In this document: piece by piece, positions 20,354 to 32,892 of the stretch
Layout of the letters: each line of letters opens with the position of its first letter
How positions within the stretch are numbered: position 1 is the stretch's first letter
NCBI RefSeq assembly: GCF_001687365.1
Contig: NZ_LGLV01000005.1
Location: forward strand, 434,001-498,000
Length of the DNA stretch: 64,000 nucleotides
DNA from: Pararhizobium polonicum
GTDB lineage: Bacteria > Pseudomonadota > Alphaproteobacteria > Rhizobiales > Rhizobiaceae
Reading direction: 5' to 3'
Notes under the pieces: generated by a model
Seen by the model: only the letters and a program-made list of their open reading frames with translations
Told to the model about the DNA's origin: nothing
The model's database searches: none
Translations under genes and position numbers: made by a program

Positions 20354-21661
20354 ATGAGCGCCGCGACGCTAGAACAGGATAAGGCAGCGGCTGCCCAGCC
20401 GCCGTCGAGCCGTCCGTTTTCCACATTCGAGCGCATGGTGGCCTGGCGCTACCTGCGTTCGCGCCGCAAGGAAGCGTTCATTTCGGTGATCGCCGGATTT
20501 TCCTTCATCGGCATCATGCTCGGCGTCGCAACGCTGATCATCGTCATGGCTGTCATGAACGGTTTTCGCACCGAGCTGATCTCGCGCATTCTCGGCATCA
20601 ACGGCCACATGATCGTCCAGCCGCTGGACGGGCCGCTCGACAATTATGCCGACCTGGCGACCAAATTTTCCGGCGTCAAGGGCGTCACCATGGCGATCCC
20701 GATGATCGAGGGGCAGACGCTGGCTTCCGGTCCCGGTGGCGCCGGAACGGGTGCTCTGGTGCGCGGTGTGCGCGCCGACGATCTGGCCAAGATGAAATCC
20801 ATTTCCGATCACATCAAATCCGGCGATCTCGTCGGCTATGCGGCCGGAACCGGCGTCGCGATCGGCTCGCGCATGGCCGATCAGCTCGGCATTACCGCCG
20901 GCGGCACGATCACGCTGGTGGCGCCGGAAGGCGACATCACGCCGATGGGCGTCAATCCGCGGGTCAAATCCTATACCGTCTCGGCGATCTTCGAGATCGG
21001 CATGTCGGAATATGATGCGTCGATCATCTTCATGCCGTTGGAGGAAGCCCAGCTCTATTTCAATGCCGAGGGCATTGCGCAGTCGATCGAGCTGTTCGTC
21101 AGCAATCCGGATCTGGTCGACGATCTGCGCGCGCCGATCGAGGATGCGGCCGGCCGTCAGGTGCTGATCAGCGACTGGCGCGACCGCAACAAGACGTTCT
21201 TCTCCGCCCTTCAGGTCGAACGCAACGTCATGTTCATGATCCTGACACTGATCGTTCTGGTGGCGGCGCTCAACATCGTCTCCGGCCTCATCATGCTGGT
21301 GAAGGACAAGGGCAGCGACATCGCCATTCTGCGCACCATGGGCGCCACATCTGGCGCGATCATGCGGATATTCTTCATGACCGGGGCGGCGATCGGTATT
21401 GTCGGCACCCTGGCGGGCGTTTTGCTCGGGGTCATCGTCTGCCTCAATGTCGAATCCATCCGCCAGTTCTTTTCGTGGATTTCGGGCACGACGCTGTTCA
21501 ATCCCGAGCTCTATTTCCTCAGCCAGCTTCCGGCCGACATGAACCTGGGCGAAACCACTTCGGTCGTCGCCATGGCCATCGGCCTGTCTTTCCTCGCCAC
21601 GATCTTTCCGGCCTGGCGCGCATCGCGCCTCGATCCGGTTCAGGCTCTGCGCTACGAATAA
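20354..21661 (+). CDS. lolC: lipoprotein-releasing system transmembrane protein
   Basis: Inner-membrane permease that, with LolD, releases lipoproteins to the periplasmic carrier LolA. The 435-residue protein has one N-terminal helix after a cytoplasmic lead (WRYLRSRRKEAFISVIAGFSFIGIMLGV), a large periplasmic MacB-like domain and three C-terminal helices with the FtsX family pattern (KGSDIAILRTMGA). ATG 20354 was chosen; open frame upstream lies inside proS. A single LolC/E-type gene, rather than a C/E pair, is usual in alphaproteobacteria. Confidence 0.93.
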   Translation: MSAATLEQDKAAAAQPPSSRPFSTFERMVAWRYLRSRRKEAFISVIAGFSFIGIMLGVATLIIVMAVMNGFRTELISRILGINGHMIVQPLDGPLDNYADLATKFSGVKGVTMAIPMIEGQTLASGPGGAGTGALVRGVRADDLAKMKSISDHIKSGDLVGYAAGTGVAIGSRMADQLGITAGGTITLVAPEGDITPMGVNPRVKSYTVSAIFEIGMSEYDASIIFMPLEEAQLYFNAEGIAQSIELFVSNPDLVDDLRAPIEDAAGRQVLISDWRDRNKTFFSALQVERNVMFMILTLIVLVAALNIVSGLIMLVKDKGSDIAILRTMGATSGAIMRIFFMTGAAIGIVGTLAGVLLGVIVCLNVESIRQFFSWISGTTLFNPELYFLSQLPADMNLGETTSVVAMAIGLSFLATIFPAWRASRLDPVQALRYE

Positions 21662-21679
21662 TTAAGGATTACAGACACG

Positions 21680-22363
21680 ATGAATGCGCGCGTGGCACTG
21701 CAGCTTTCCGGCGTCGAACGTCATTACAACCAGGGCGACGAAACCCTGTCGATCCTCAAGGGCGCTGATTTTTCGCTGCATGGCGGCCAGACCGTGGCGC
21801 TTGTTGCGCCGTCCGGTACCGGCAAGTCGACATTGCTGCATCTGGCAGGGTTGCTTGAGCGGCCGGACGCGGGCGAGGTTCTGATCAACGGCCAGTCCTG
21901 CGGCACGCTTGGCGACGAGCAGCGCACGGCGATCCGCCGCAACGACATCGGTTTCGTCTACCAGTTTCATCACCTGCTGCCGGAATTCACGGCGATCGAA
22001 AACATCATGATGCCGCAGCTGATCGCCGGCCTTGCGAAGGGAGAGGCGCGCGAGCGCGCAGCCGCCTTGCTCGATTACATGCGCATCGGCCACCGCGCCG
22101 AACATCGCCCCTCGGAGCTTTCGGGCGGCGAGCAGCAGCGTGTCGCCATCGCCCGCGCCGTCGCCAATGCGCCGCTGGTGCTTTTGGCAGACGAACCGAC
22201 GGGAAACCTCGATCCGGAAACGGCAGGCTACGTCTTCGAGGCGCTGGAAGCGCTGGTGCGCCAGTCAGGCTTGGCGGCGATGATCGCCACGCACAATTAC
22301 GAGCTCGCCTCGCGCATGGACCGCCGCATCACGATCGAAGACGGCAGGGTCGTCGAACTTTAG
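21680..22363 (+). CDS. lolD: lipoprotein-releasing ABC transporter ATP-binding protein
   Basis: ATPase partner of the preceding permease, cytoplasmic face of the inner membrane. The 227-residue protein has Walker A (APSGTGKST, residues about 44-52), a Q-loop, the signature [14 protein letters not shown], Walker B ([13 protein letters not shown]) and the H-loop histidine (ATHNYE). It starts 18 nt after lolC. Confidence 0.95.
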   Translation: MNARVALQLSGVERHYNQGDETLSILKGADFSLHGGQTVALVAPSGTGKSTLLHLAGLLERPDAGEVLINGQSCGTLGDEQRTAIRRNDIGFVYQFHHLLPEFTAIENIMMPQLIAGLAKGEARERAAALLDYMRIGHRAEHRPSELSGGEQQRVAIARAVANAPLVLLADEPTGNLDPETAGYVFEALEALVRQSGLAAMIATHNYELASRMDRRITIEDGRVVEL

Positions 22364-22393
22364 AGGCTACCCGCCTATCTCGGTTTGAGCCGC

Positions 22394-22975
22394 CTAGCGG
22401 TTGCCGCAGGCCGCCTGACCGCGATCGTCATTCCAGTCCTTGAGAAAGATCAGTTCTCCGGTGACTGCGACGGGCTCGTCGTTGCGTTTACCCTTGCCGG
22501 TCAGCACGTTGAAATCGCAATGCGTTGTATTGTCCGGGATAAGCGTATCGTAGGACGTGTAGGTATAGCCGGCAACCGCGAAATCGAAATTGCGATAGGC
22601 GATGGTCAGCTTCTGCTCCCAGCGGTCGCGGCCGACGGCATCGTTGCGGGAGGTGATCAGGATCGAACCGTTCGGCAGGGCGGTGATCGACGGCACCTGT
22701 CCAGCCATGGTCAGGTTTCCCCAGACCTTGTTGGTGGCCACGGTCTTCAGCGTTAGCCGCCCGGTATCGCCGTCATTGAGGTAGACATAGACCGCATGAT
22801 CCTCGTCGCTGCCCGCCGGGGCGGCCACCAGCATGGCAAGATCCGTATTGCCGTCCTTGTCCCAGTCGCCCGTGGTGGCAGAAATGACGCGATCCGGATC
22901 GATGGCCTGCGCCGCCTGTGCTGAAATTGCGGATAGGCCGGAAAACACCGTCATGACGGCCAGCGACATCTTCAT
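22394..22975 (-). CDS. exported protein with one FG-GAP/VCBS-like calcium loop
   Basis: A 193-residue protein with a Sec signal peptide (cleavage probably after AQAAQA at about residue 24). The mature part opens with GDWDKDGNTDLAML (37-50), the D-x-D-x-D-G-x-x-D pattern of FG-GAP/VCBS calcium-binding repeats, but only one such repeat is clear. Cysteines near the C-terminus may form a disulfide. I do not recognise a specific function. It converges with lolD, 30 nt apart. Confidence 0.75.
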   Translation of the reverse strand: MKMSLAVMTVFSGLSAISAQAAQAIDPDRVISATTGDWDKDGNTDLAMLVAAPAGSDEDHAVYVYLNDGDTGRLTLKTVATNKVWGNLTMAGQVPSITALPNGSILITSRNDAVGRDRWEQKLTIAYRNFDFAVAGYTYTSYDTLIPDNTTHCDFNVLTGKGKRNDEPVAVTGELIFLKDWNDDRGQAACGNR

Positions 22976-23117
22976 TCTTCATCTCCCTGATTGCATTGGG
23001 TGGCAGACTAGTCGGCCGGCCAGCAGGCGTCCAGATGCGATCTGCTCTTGCCGAAAGGGCCGATAGAAAGTGTTTACCATTTCCACCGCACTCGGCAGAA
23101 AGGTCGGCGATTGTTGC

Positions 23118-23146
23118 TTGACGCATGAACGAAAATAGAACAATAT
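23118..23146 (+). promoter_or_regulatory. sigma70-type promoter of the 28-aa peptide gene
   Basis: TTGACG at 23118-23123 (as CTTGAC at 23117) and CAATAT at 23141-23146 are exactly 17 nt apart, close to the rhizobial CTTGAC-N17-CTATAT pattern. The LexA half-sites cover the spacer and the -10 box, so bound repressor would block it. Confidence 0.65.
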
Positions 23147-23152
23147 AAGAAC
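23127..23152 (+). promoter_or_regulatory. triple LexA half-site (SOS box)
   Basis: GAAC occurs at 23127, 23138 and 23149, each separated by exactly 7 nt. Read on the other strand this is GTTC-N7-GTTC-N7-GTTC. The alphaproteobacterial LexA box is the direct repeat GTTC-N7-GTTC, so two overlapping boxes are present. They overlap the promoter of the small gene at 23176. Confidence 0.8.
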
Positions 23153-23175
23153 ATAACGGAAAAGGGAGCCTGCCA

Positions 23176-23262
23176 ATGACTGACTTTATTCGTGACCTCG
23201 CTGCATTCACTTCCATCGCCATGTTCGTCGCCAGCCTGTCGATTATCGCTATCGGAATGTGA
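23176..23262 (+). CDS. 28-aa single-pass membrane peptide under SOS control
   Basis: An ATG 6 nt after the ribosome binding site AAGGGAG (23162-23168) opens 28 codons. The peptide has a short charged head (MTDFIRDL) and one hydrophobic helix (residues 9-28, ending SIIAIGM), so it should insert in the inner membrane. A LexA-covered promoter lies directly upstream and no other gene can use it before dnaE. Caulobacter SidA is a 29-residue inner-membrane peptide induced by the SOS response that stops division through FtsW. The shared size, topology and control suggest a similar role here; sequence homology is not shown. Confidence 0.75.
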   Translation: MTDFIRDLAAFTSIAMFVASLSIIAIGM

Positions 23263-23439
23263 AGAAGGTTGCCCCTTCGCACATCGCCGCCGGATTCGTC
23301 ATGGTCCGCAAGCCGAACCGGCCCGGGCTGTGGACAATCCGGGGCGGGCATGAAAATGCCGCCCTGTGGCGGATGAAATCTGGACATCTGCGGACGGAAA
23401 CAGGATATCCTCGGGCCTTCACGGGAATCGGGGTGTGTC

Positions 23440-26946
<3,507 letters not shown>

Positions 26947-26953
26947 CCGGGGT

Positions 26954-28204
26954 TCAGGATTTCGGCTTGGTCTGGGTGATCGTCACGAAATCCGTGCCAT
27001 CGCCGGTTTCCTGTCCAAGGCCCATGTCGGATATGGTCAGCGACGAACCCTCGGCCAGAAGCCCGTTGATCCGCTGGCGTGCCTCGTCGGGAAGGGTGAT
27101 GCGGCTCATGCTGCGTTGCGCGGCGTTGAATGCCGTCGCATCCTCTTCGACGGTGATCCCCAGCCGCTTTTTCATCGGGCCAGGCAGGGTATTGTCCAGC
27201 GTGACGGCGAACCACTCGCCCTTGCCGGTTGAGGCATCGACATTCTGGAACTGCAGGAAATGCGTGCCGAGCGCGATCTCCGGCCTGTCGATTGTCACCG
27301 GCGTTTCAAACAGCGGTGTAAAATCGCGGCGCACGAGAAGCTGGCCGTTCGGCGGCTTGCCCTTGCCGGCCTTGGCATAGAGCGCTTCCACGAAGGCAGG
27401 TGTCATCCTGCCGTCCACGGTCAGTTTTTCCGCCGTCTGGAAGGCCGTGATCGCCTCTGCCGTTTGCGCACCGGCATAGCCATCCGCAACGCCGGCGGCA
27501 TAGCCCAGCTGATTGAGCAGGGTCTGGATATCGAGCGTGATCTCACGCGGACCGCGATGGGTGATCAGCATGCGGATCGGCGCTTTTTTCTCGGCTTCGA
27601 CGGCAGCCGTCGTGGCGGGCGGTGGCTCGATCGTCGCGACTTCGACGGATTTCGTCTGAATCTGCGAGACGCTCGGCCGCAATGTCGCATCCGAAAGCAG
27701 TTCCGGCTCCTCGGGTGTCGGCTGAAAGAGGAACGGATCGGAAATGGCGGCCGGTGTCAGCTGCCGATCGGCGATCAGCACATGCAGGCCACGGCCGGTC
27801 ATCTTGAACAGCTGCTTGGCAAAAGCATCGGGCAAACGCACGCAGCCGTGGGAGGCGGGATAGCGCGGGACGTGATTGGCGGCATGCAGCGCGATGCCCG
27901 ACCAGGTCAGCCGCTGCATGAAGGGCATCGGGGCATCCGAATAGATATTCGACTTGTGGAAGCGGCGCTTCTCCAGAATGGAGAAGATTCCGGTCGGTGT
28001 CGCATGGCCGGCCTTTCCCGTCGAAACGTTGGACGTGGCAACGACCGTGTCGCCGTCATAGACCACCAGCGACTGCTGATCCCTTGAGACGACGATCTGC
28101 AGAGGGGCCTGACCGCCGGCGCCAAGCGCGGTGCTGGCAGACAGGGCGAGGGCGAAGCCGATACCGAAGGCAAAACGCAAAACCATGAGAACATCCGGAT
28201 ACAA
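26954..28204 (-). CDS. L,D-transpeptidase with peptidoglycan-binding domain
   Basis: Periplasmic YkuD-family enzyme that crosslinks peptidoglycan or attaches proteins to it. A signal peptide ends near residue 29. The catalytic domain has the histidine in ALHAANH and the active-site motif SHGCVRL at residues 118-124. A peptidoglycan-binding repeat follows at about 230-275 (LLNQLGYAAGVADGYAGAQTAEAITAFQ). The total is 416 residues; a second in-frame ATG at 28186 (MVLRFAFG) gives a tidier signal peptide and may be the true start. Confidence 0.88.
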   Translation of the reverse strand: MYPDVLMVLRFAFGIGFALALSASTALGAGGQAPLQIVVSRDQQSLVVYDGDTVVATSNVSTGKAGHATPTGIFSILEKRRFHKSNIYSDAPMPFMQRLTWSGIALHAANHVPRYPASHGCVRLPDAFAKQLFKMTGRGLHVLIADRQLTPAAISDPFLFQPTPEEPELLSDATLRPSVSQIQTKSVEVATIEPPPATTAAVEAEKKAPIRMLITHRGPREITLDIQTLLNQLGYAAGVADGYAGAQTAEAITAFQTAEKLTVDGRMTPAFVEALYAKAGKGKPPNGQLLVRRDFTPLFETPVTIDRPEIALGTHFLQFQNVDASTGKGEWFAVTLDNTLPGPMKKRLGITVEEDATAFNAAQRSMSRITLPDEARQRINGLLAEGSSLTISDMGLGQETGDGTDFVTITQTKPKS

Positions 28205-28294
28205 GAAATCAAGGATGAGCCTAGTCTGAGAGATTTAACGAAGCTTTGCTGTTTCGCGGGGAACACAGGCCGGAACACGGGAACGTGAAGCCGG

Positions 28295-29584
28295 CTACTT
28301 TCGTCCGCCCTTGCCGAAGGTATAACCGGTCTCGACCGTCGCCTTGCCGAACTTGTCGCGCAATGTGTTCATCGCAGCCTCCGCCGCCGCGCGCCGCGTG
28401 GCCTGCGCGTCGACCAGATCGGGCGGATCGGCAAGATCGGGATTGGAGAGGTCGGAGACACCGATGCCGATCAGGCGGAATTTCGTCCCGTCGGTTTCCT
28501 TGTCGAGAAGCTGCATGCCGGTGCGGAAGATGCGGTCGGCAAGCCGGGTCGGGCTGTCGAGACGGCGGTTGCGCGTCCGGCTCTTGAAATCGGCGGTCTT
28601 CAGCTTCAGCACGACGGTTTGCCCGGCAATATCGGCCTTGCGCAGGCGATGCGCCACCTGTTCGCTCAACCGGCGCAGATGCGTCACCAGGTCGTCATAG
28701 TCGCACAGATCGTCGTTGAAGGTGGTTTCCGAAGAAACGCTCTTGGCTTCGCCGTTGATGTCGACGGTGCGTTCGTCCTGTCCGCGCGACAGCCGGTAGA
28801 GGCGCTGGCCCATCGTGCCATAGCGCTTCATCAGGTCGGTTTCCTCCATCGTCTGCAGCTGGCCTATGCTGCGGATGCCGTCGCGCTCCAGCGTCGTTGC
28901 AAAGGCCTTGCCGACGCCCCAGATCATCGTGACGGGCCGCTCCTTCAGGAAATCCAGCGCCTCGGCCGCGCCGATCACGGAAAAGCCGCGCGGCTTCTGC
29001 AGGTCGGAGGCGACCTTGGCGAGAAATTTGCAATAGGACAGGCCGACCGAAATGGTGATGCCGATCTCCGTCTCGATGCGGCGGGCGAATTTTGCCAGTG
29101 TCCGGGCAGGGGGATCGTGATGCAGGCGTTCGGTGCCTTTCAGCTCGAGAAAGGCTTCGTCGATCGACAGCGGCTGCACCAGCGGCGTCAATTCCTGCAT
29201 CAGCATGCGCACCTGGCGGCCGACCCGCACGTATTTCTCCATGTCCGGCTTGATGACGATAGCCTGCGGACAAGCCTCCAGCGCCTTGAACATCGGCATG
29301 GCGGAGCGCACGCCGTGGATGCGGGCGATGTAGCAGCAGGTGGAGACCACGCCACGCTTACCGCCGCCGATGATCACCGGCTTGTCGGCCAGTTCCGGAT
29401 TGTCGCGCTTCTCGACGGATGCATAGAAGGCGTCACAATCGATATGGGCAAGGGTCAGCTGATAGAGTTCGGCGTGATAGAGCAGGCGCGGGCTGCCGCA
29501 GGCCCGGCAACGGCGCATGCCGGCCGGCTGGCCCGTCAGGCAGTCTCGGCAAAAGCCCGGAAATTGCTGCGCGTCTGTTTGCAT
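28295..29584 (-). CDS. dinB: DNA polymerase IV with N-terminal zinc-ribbon
   Basis: Y-family translesion polymerase. The 429-residue protein has the palm motifs AHIDCDAF (Asp49, Asp51) and SIDEAFLEL, helix-hairpin-helix elements ([13 protein letters not shown]) and a little-finger domain. The first 30 residues carry Cys12, 15, 26 and 29 (CRDC and CRACG), a zinc-ribbon-like extension absent from E. coli DinB but common in rhizobial homologues as I remember them. No sliding-clamp motif was checked. A LexA box lies 6 nt before the start codon, so it is SOS-controlled. Confidence 0.95.
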   Translation of the reverse strand: MQTDAQQFPGFCRDCLTGQPAGMRRCRACGSPRLLYHAELYQLTLAHIDCDAFYASVEKRDNPELADKPVIIGGGKRGVVSTCCYIARIHGVRSAMPMFKALEACPQAIVIKPDMEKYVRVGRQVRMLMQELTPLVQPLSIDEAFLELKGTERLHHDPPARTLAKFARRIETEIGITISVGLSYCKFLAKVASDLQKPRGFSVIGAAEALDFLKERPVTMIWGVGKAFATTLERDGIRSIGQLQTMEETDLMKRYGTMGQRLYRLSRGQDERTVDINGEAKSVSSETTFNDDLCDYDDLVTHLRRLSEQVAHRLRKADIAGQTVVLKLKTADFKSRTRNRRLDSPTRLADRIFRTGMQLLDKETDGTKFRLIGIGVSDLSNPDLADPPDLVDAQATRRAAAEAAMNTLRDKFGKATVETGYTFGKGGRK

Positions 29585-29590
29585 CGATCA

Positions 29591-29605
29591 GAACAAAAGT
29601 TGAAC
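29591..29605 (-). promoter_or_regulatory. LexA box of dinB
   Basis: GAAC-N7-GAAC on the plus strand (29591-29594 and 29602-29605) reads GTTC-N7-GTTC toward dinB, a perfect alphaproteobacterial LexA site. It ends 6 nt before the dinB ATG, so it would block initiation or early elongation, and it leaves little room for a Shine-Dalgarno sequence. Confidence 0.8.
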
Positions 29606-29727
29606 ATTTTCACGATACGCCCTAAGCTGCCGAGTCTCAAGCCATGGCGGCGGCAATCCCGATTCCCTTCGCCGGAAAGGTGATCTTGACTGGAGTTTCT
29701 GCCCATCAGCTGTTTAGCGGCGGGCGA

Positions 29728-30369
29728 TCAGCGCCGGAAATGCCCGCGGATGATCTCTGCCGCGTCCGTCCAGCTGTCCGCCTTCAGGATACCGTCGCCC
29801 GGATCCGGCGCCATCGCCCGGAAATCGGCGTTCGCCATCAGGTTGACCAGCAGGCACTCCGGCGCATGGGTGCGCACCGATTGCAGGTTGCGCAGGATAT
29901 CGTCGATGAACACCAGCGGCACGTCGCGGGCGTCATGCAGGCGCTTGATGATCGGTCCCTTGGGTTCTTCGCTGGCCAGCAGCGGGTAATGAAGGCCGTG
30001 CCGGTCGAGCAGCGCCCGTCTGACGCCGGTGTGGCGCGGCGGCATGGCGGTGAGGAAGATGATGTCGGCATCTGCAGAAAGCGAGGCCAGGGTCTCGACA
30101 ACGCGATCGGCCGGCGTCTGCCAGGCATCCTGCTGGACGAAGAATTCCTCCAGCAAATCCGTCGTCATCTGGTCGGCGACGGGCTCGCCGCTGTCCCGTT
30201 GCACGACATTGCCGTGCAGACGGAAGGAGCGCGGCAAAAGATCCCGGCCGGACGCGCGCAGGAAATCGCGGAACGGCGTCAGGAATTCCAGCACCACCTC
30301 GTCGATGTCGCAGACGATCAGCGGCCGGTCGGACAGGTGGATATGGTTGAGGTCGAGCACATCCGTCAC
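29728..30369 (-). CDS. HAD-like family hypothetical protein
   Basis: The 213-residue protein begins with GTG at 30369, 2 nt after the stop of the DUF3572 gene, so the pair is coupled. It has a D-x-D motif in PLIVCDIDEVVLEFL (near residue 18), a motif-II-like segment IIFLTAMP, and LVFIDDIL for the acidic motif IV. This fits a haloacid-dehalogenase-like phosphatase. Substrate is unknown. A longer open frame upstream overlaps the neighbour and is rejected. Confidence 0.8.
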   Translation of the reverse strand: MTDVLDLNHIHLSDRPLIVCDIDEVVLEFLTPFRDFLRASGRDLLPRSFRLHGNVVQRDSGEPVADQMTTDLLEEFFVQQDAWQTPADRVVETLASLSADADIIFLTAMPPRHTGVRRALLDRHGLHYPLLASEEPKGPIIKRLHDARDVPLVFIDDILRNLQSVRTHAPECLLVNLMANADFRAMAPDPGDGILKADSWTDAAEIIRGHFRR

Positions 30370-30371
30370 TA

Positions 30372-30644
30372 TCAAAAGTCCCCGGGATTGTCCGGCCCCG
30401 ACAGCACGGCATGCGCTCGCACGACATCTTCGGGCCGCGTGCCGGTCGCCGCGCAGAACGCCAGCAGCGTCGGCTCGTGGCCCATCAGGAAATCGACGAC
30501 GCCGGCAAGGAAGCCCGGATCGGCGGCCGCATGGCGCAGCGAGGACGGATCGGTGCCGGTCAGCGCCAGGAAGCGTCCAAGCAGCTCCGGCTCGTTTGCC
30601 AGCCATCCAAGGATGGCGATCGCCGTTTCTTCGGAAGAATTCAC
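30372..30644 (-). CDS. DUF3572 family protein
   Basis: A 90-residue, mainly helical, soluble protein (MNSSEETAIAILGWLANEP, then FLMGHEPTLLAFCAATG). The pattern is that of the alphaproteobacterial DUF3572 family, which often sits beside divK. Function is unknown. It is divergent from divK across 166 nt. Confidence 0.82.
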   Translation of the reverse strand: MNSSEETAIAILGWLANEPELLGRFLALTGTDPSSLRHAAADPGFLAGVVDFLMGHEPTLLAFCAATGTRPEDVVRAHAVLSGPDNPGDF

Positions 30645-30772
30645 GTGTACGCGTCCTTATTGCATTCGGGTAATTTTTTCACTGAATATTACCTGTTTTT
30701 CAACCAAATAGGCTTAGTCTCAGACTTCCGGGAGCCGTGAACTCGACCGCGCCGCAACTTATAGGGATGCGG

Positions 30773-30788
30773 CCGGCTTGCAAGCCGG
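30773..30788. repeat. perfect 16-bp palindrome before divK
   Basis: CCGGCTTG followed by CAAGCCGG is a perfect palindrome 22 nt before the divK start codon. It could be a protein-binding site or a leader hairpin for divK. Nothing ties it to a known regulator. Confidence 0.35.
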
Positions 30789-30810
30789 AACCGCAAAACA
30801 AGGGATCGAA

Positions 30811-31182
30811 ATGCCCAAACAGGTGATGATTGTTGAAGATAACGAGCTGAATATGAAGCTCTTTCGTGACCTGATCGAGGCATCCGGTTACACGACCATC
30901 CAGACCCGAAATGGCATGGAAGCGCTTGATCTTGCGAGGAAACACCGCCCGGACCTGATCCTGATGGACATCCAGCTTCCGGAGGTTTCCGGGCTCGAAG
31001 TGACCAAGTGGCTGAAGGAAGACGACGAGTTGCATGTCATCCCGGTCATCGCCGTGACGGCGTTTGCGATGAAGGGGGACGAAGAGCGGATCCGGCAGGG
31101 CGGCTGCGAGGCCTATGTGTCCAAGCCGATCTCGGTGCCGAAATTTATTGAGACGATCAAAACCTATTTGGGCGATGCATGA
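30811..31182 (+). CDS. divK: single-domain response regulator DivK
   Basis: Cell-cycle phosphorelay protein consisting only of a receiver domain. In alphaproteobacteria it is phosphorylated by DivJ and dephosphorylated by PleC, and it controls CckA and CtrA. The 123-residue protein has the acidic pocket (Glu9, Asp10), phospho-acceptor Asp53 in LILMDIQLP, and Lys in VSKPIS. ATG 30811 gives [18 protein letters not shown], the classic DivK start. pleD follows after 113 nt, as in Caulobacter. Confidence 0.95.
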   Translation: MPKQVMIVEDNELNMKLFRDLIEASGYTTIQTRNGMEALDLARKHRPDLILMDIQLPEVSGLEVTKWLKEDDELHVIPVIAVTAFAMKGDEERIRQGGCEAYVSKPISVPKFIETIKTYLGDA

Positions 31183-31295
31183 CGCAGAGCTGCGGGCAAC
31201 TGTAGCAATTTCGCTCTGAACTATATTCTTGCGCTTGATGCAAATTGGGGGGAATCCACTCTCTGTTTCAGGCGCTCATTGGCAGGAAAGATTGC

Positions 31296-32663
31296 ATGAC
31301 TGCGCGTATTCTTGTCGTCGACGACATCCCGGCCAACGTGAAGCTGCTCGAGGCGCGGCTTGTGGCCGAGTATTTCGACGTGCTGACGGCGGCCGATGGT
31401 TATGAGGCGCTGGCGATCTGCGAGAAGCAGCCGGTCGATCTCATCCTGCTCGACATCATGATGCCCGGCATCGACGGGTTCGAGGTTTGCGAACGCCTGA
31501 AGTCGAACCCGCGCACCGCGCATATTCCCGTCGTCATGGTAACCGCGCTCGACCAGCCGTCCGACCGGGTGCGGGGCCTGAAGGCCGGCGCCGACGATTT
31601 CCTCACCAAGCCGGTCAACGACCTGCAGCTGATGTCGCGGGTCAAAAGCCTGGTGCGCCTGAAGAATGTCAGCGACGAACTGCGCCTTCGCGCCGAAACG
31701 GCCCATAGCGTCGGCCTGCAGGATCTGACCGCGACGGACCGGCCCGACGAGTTCGGCAAGGTCCTGCTGGTCGACGGCCGGGGCAGTTCTCAGGAGCGCA
31801 TGATCCGGGCGCTGAAACCGGTGGCTGAAGTGACGGCGATGTCCGATCCGCAGGCGGCGCTGTTTGAGGCGGCCGAAAACAGCTTTGATCTGGTCATCGT
31901 CAATTCGAATTTCGACGACTACGACCCGTTGCGGCTCTGCTCGCAGCTTCGCTCGCTGGAGCGCACGCGCTACATTCCGCTCCTGATCATCGCCGAGCAA
32001 GGGCATGAGGAGATGGTGGTTCGCGCGCTCGATCTCGGCGTCACCGACTATCTGATGCGGCCGGTCGATCCCAATGAACTGGTCGCCCGCAGCCTGACGC
32101 AGATCCGCCGCAAACATTGCAACGACCGGCTGCGCACCAGCGTCAAGCAGACGATCGAGCTTGCGGTCACGGATGGGCTGACCGGGTTGCACAATCGCCG
32201 CTATCTCGACAACCATCTGAAACTGTTAATCGATCGCGCCCTTGTCCGCGGGCGGCCGCTGTCGATCTGCATCACCGATATCGATCGCTTCAAGAGCGTC
32301 AACGATACCCACGGCCATGACGCAGGCGACGAGGTTTTGCGCGATTTCGCCCATCGCGTCCGCTCGACGGTGCGCGGTGCCGATCTCGCCTGCCGGTTTG
32401 GCGGCGAGGAATTCGTCGTGGTGATGCCGGACACGCCGGCCGATATGGCGGCTGCGATTGCCGAGCGCCTGCGCATGATCGTCGAGGGCAGGGCGTTTTC
32501 CCTGCCGAACTCCGACACGCTTCTGTCGATCACGGCGTCTCTCGGTATTGCCACGCTCAACCCGGCGGGCGACACGCCGGAAGCTTTGCTGAAGCGCGCG
32601 GATACGGCACTCTATCAGGCCAAGAACAATGGCAGAAACCAGGTCGTTGCCGCCGCCGCCTGA
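31296..32663 (+). CDS. pleD: diguanylate cyclase response regulator PleD
   Basis: Makes cyclic di-GMP during polar development. The 455-residue protein has a receiver domain with Asp53 (LLLDIMMPGIDG), a second receiver-like adaptor domain at about 155-275 where the phospho-site is Asn (VIVNSN), and a GGDEF domain. The active site is GGEEF at 369-373. The product-inhibition site R-x-x-D is at 360-363, exactly five residues before it. ATG 31296 is the family start; the open frame begins earlier at 31245. Confidence 0.95.
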   Translation: MTARILVVDDIPANVKLLEARLVAEYFDVLTAADGYEALAICEKQPVDLILLDIMMPGIDGFEVCERLKSNPRTAHIPVVMVTALDQPSDRVRGLKAGADDFLTKPVNDLQLMSRVKSLVRLKNVSDELRLRAETAHSVGLQDLTATDRPDEFGKVLLVDGRGSSQERMIRALKPVAEVTAMSDPQAALFEAAENSFDLVIVNSNFDDYDPLRLCSQLRSLERTRYIPLLIIAEQGHEEMVVRALDLGVTDYLMRPVDPNELVARSLTQIRRKHCNDRLRTSVKQTIELAVTDGLTGLHNRRYLDNHLKLLIDRALVRGRPLSICITDIDRFKSVNDTHGHDAGDEVLRDFAHRVRSTVRGADLACRFGGEEFVVVMPDTPADMAAAIAERLRMIVEGRAFSLPNSDTLLSITASLGIATLNPAGDTPEALLKRADTALYQAKNNGRNQVVAAAA

Positions 32664-32892
32664 TCCACTCTGGCACAGAACTCCCATCTTTTAGGCAGTT
32701 TTCCACAGGGATGCGTCATATCTTGTCCGGAAAGCGTGTTCGGCGCGGCGGAATCGCGCAATGGTGGTGGTTCCGAGCCGCGATATCAGTCGTCAAATTG
32801 GGCGTTGAAACCGTATGCAAATTTATTTTCTGGAATAATACTGTTAAATCAGTTGGTTAATGCGGCGGGAGAATTCGTCTGGATTTTCCAGA

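Noticed and set aside
30370-30606. N-terminal extension of the HAD-like gene
   Set aside because: It would overlap almost the whole DUF3572 gene in another frame; GTG 30369 is coupled to that gene's stop.
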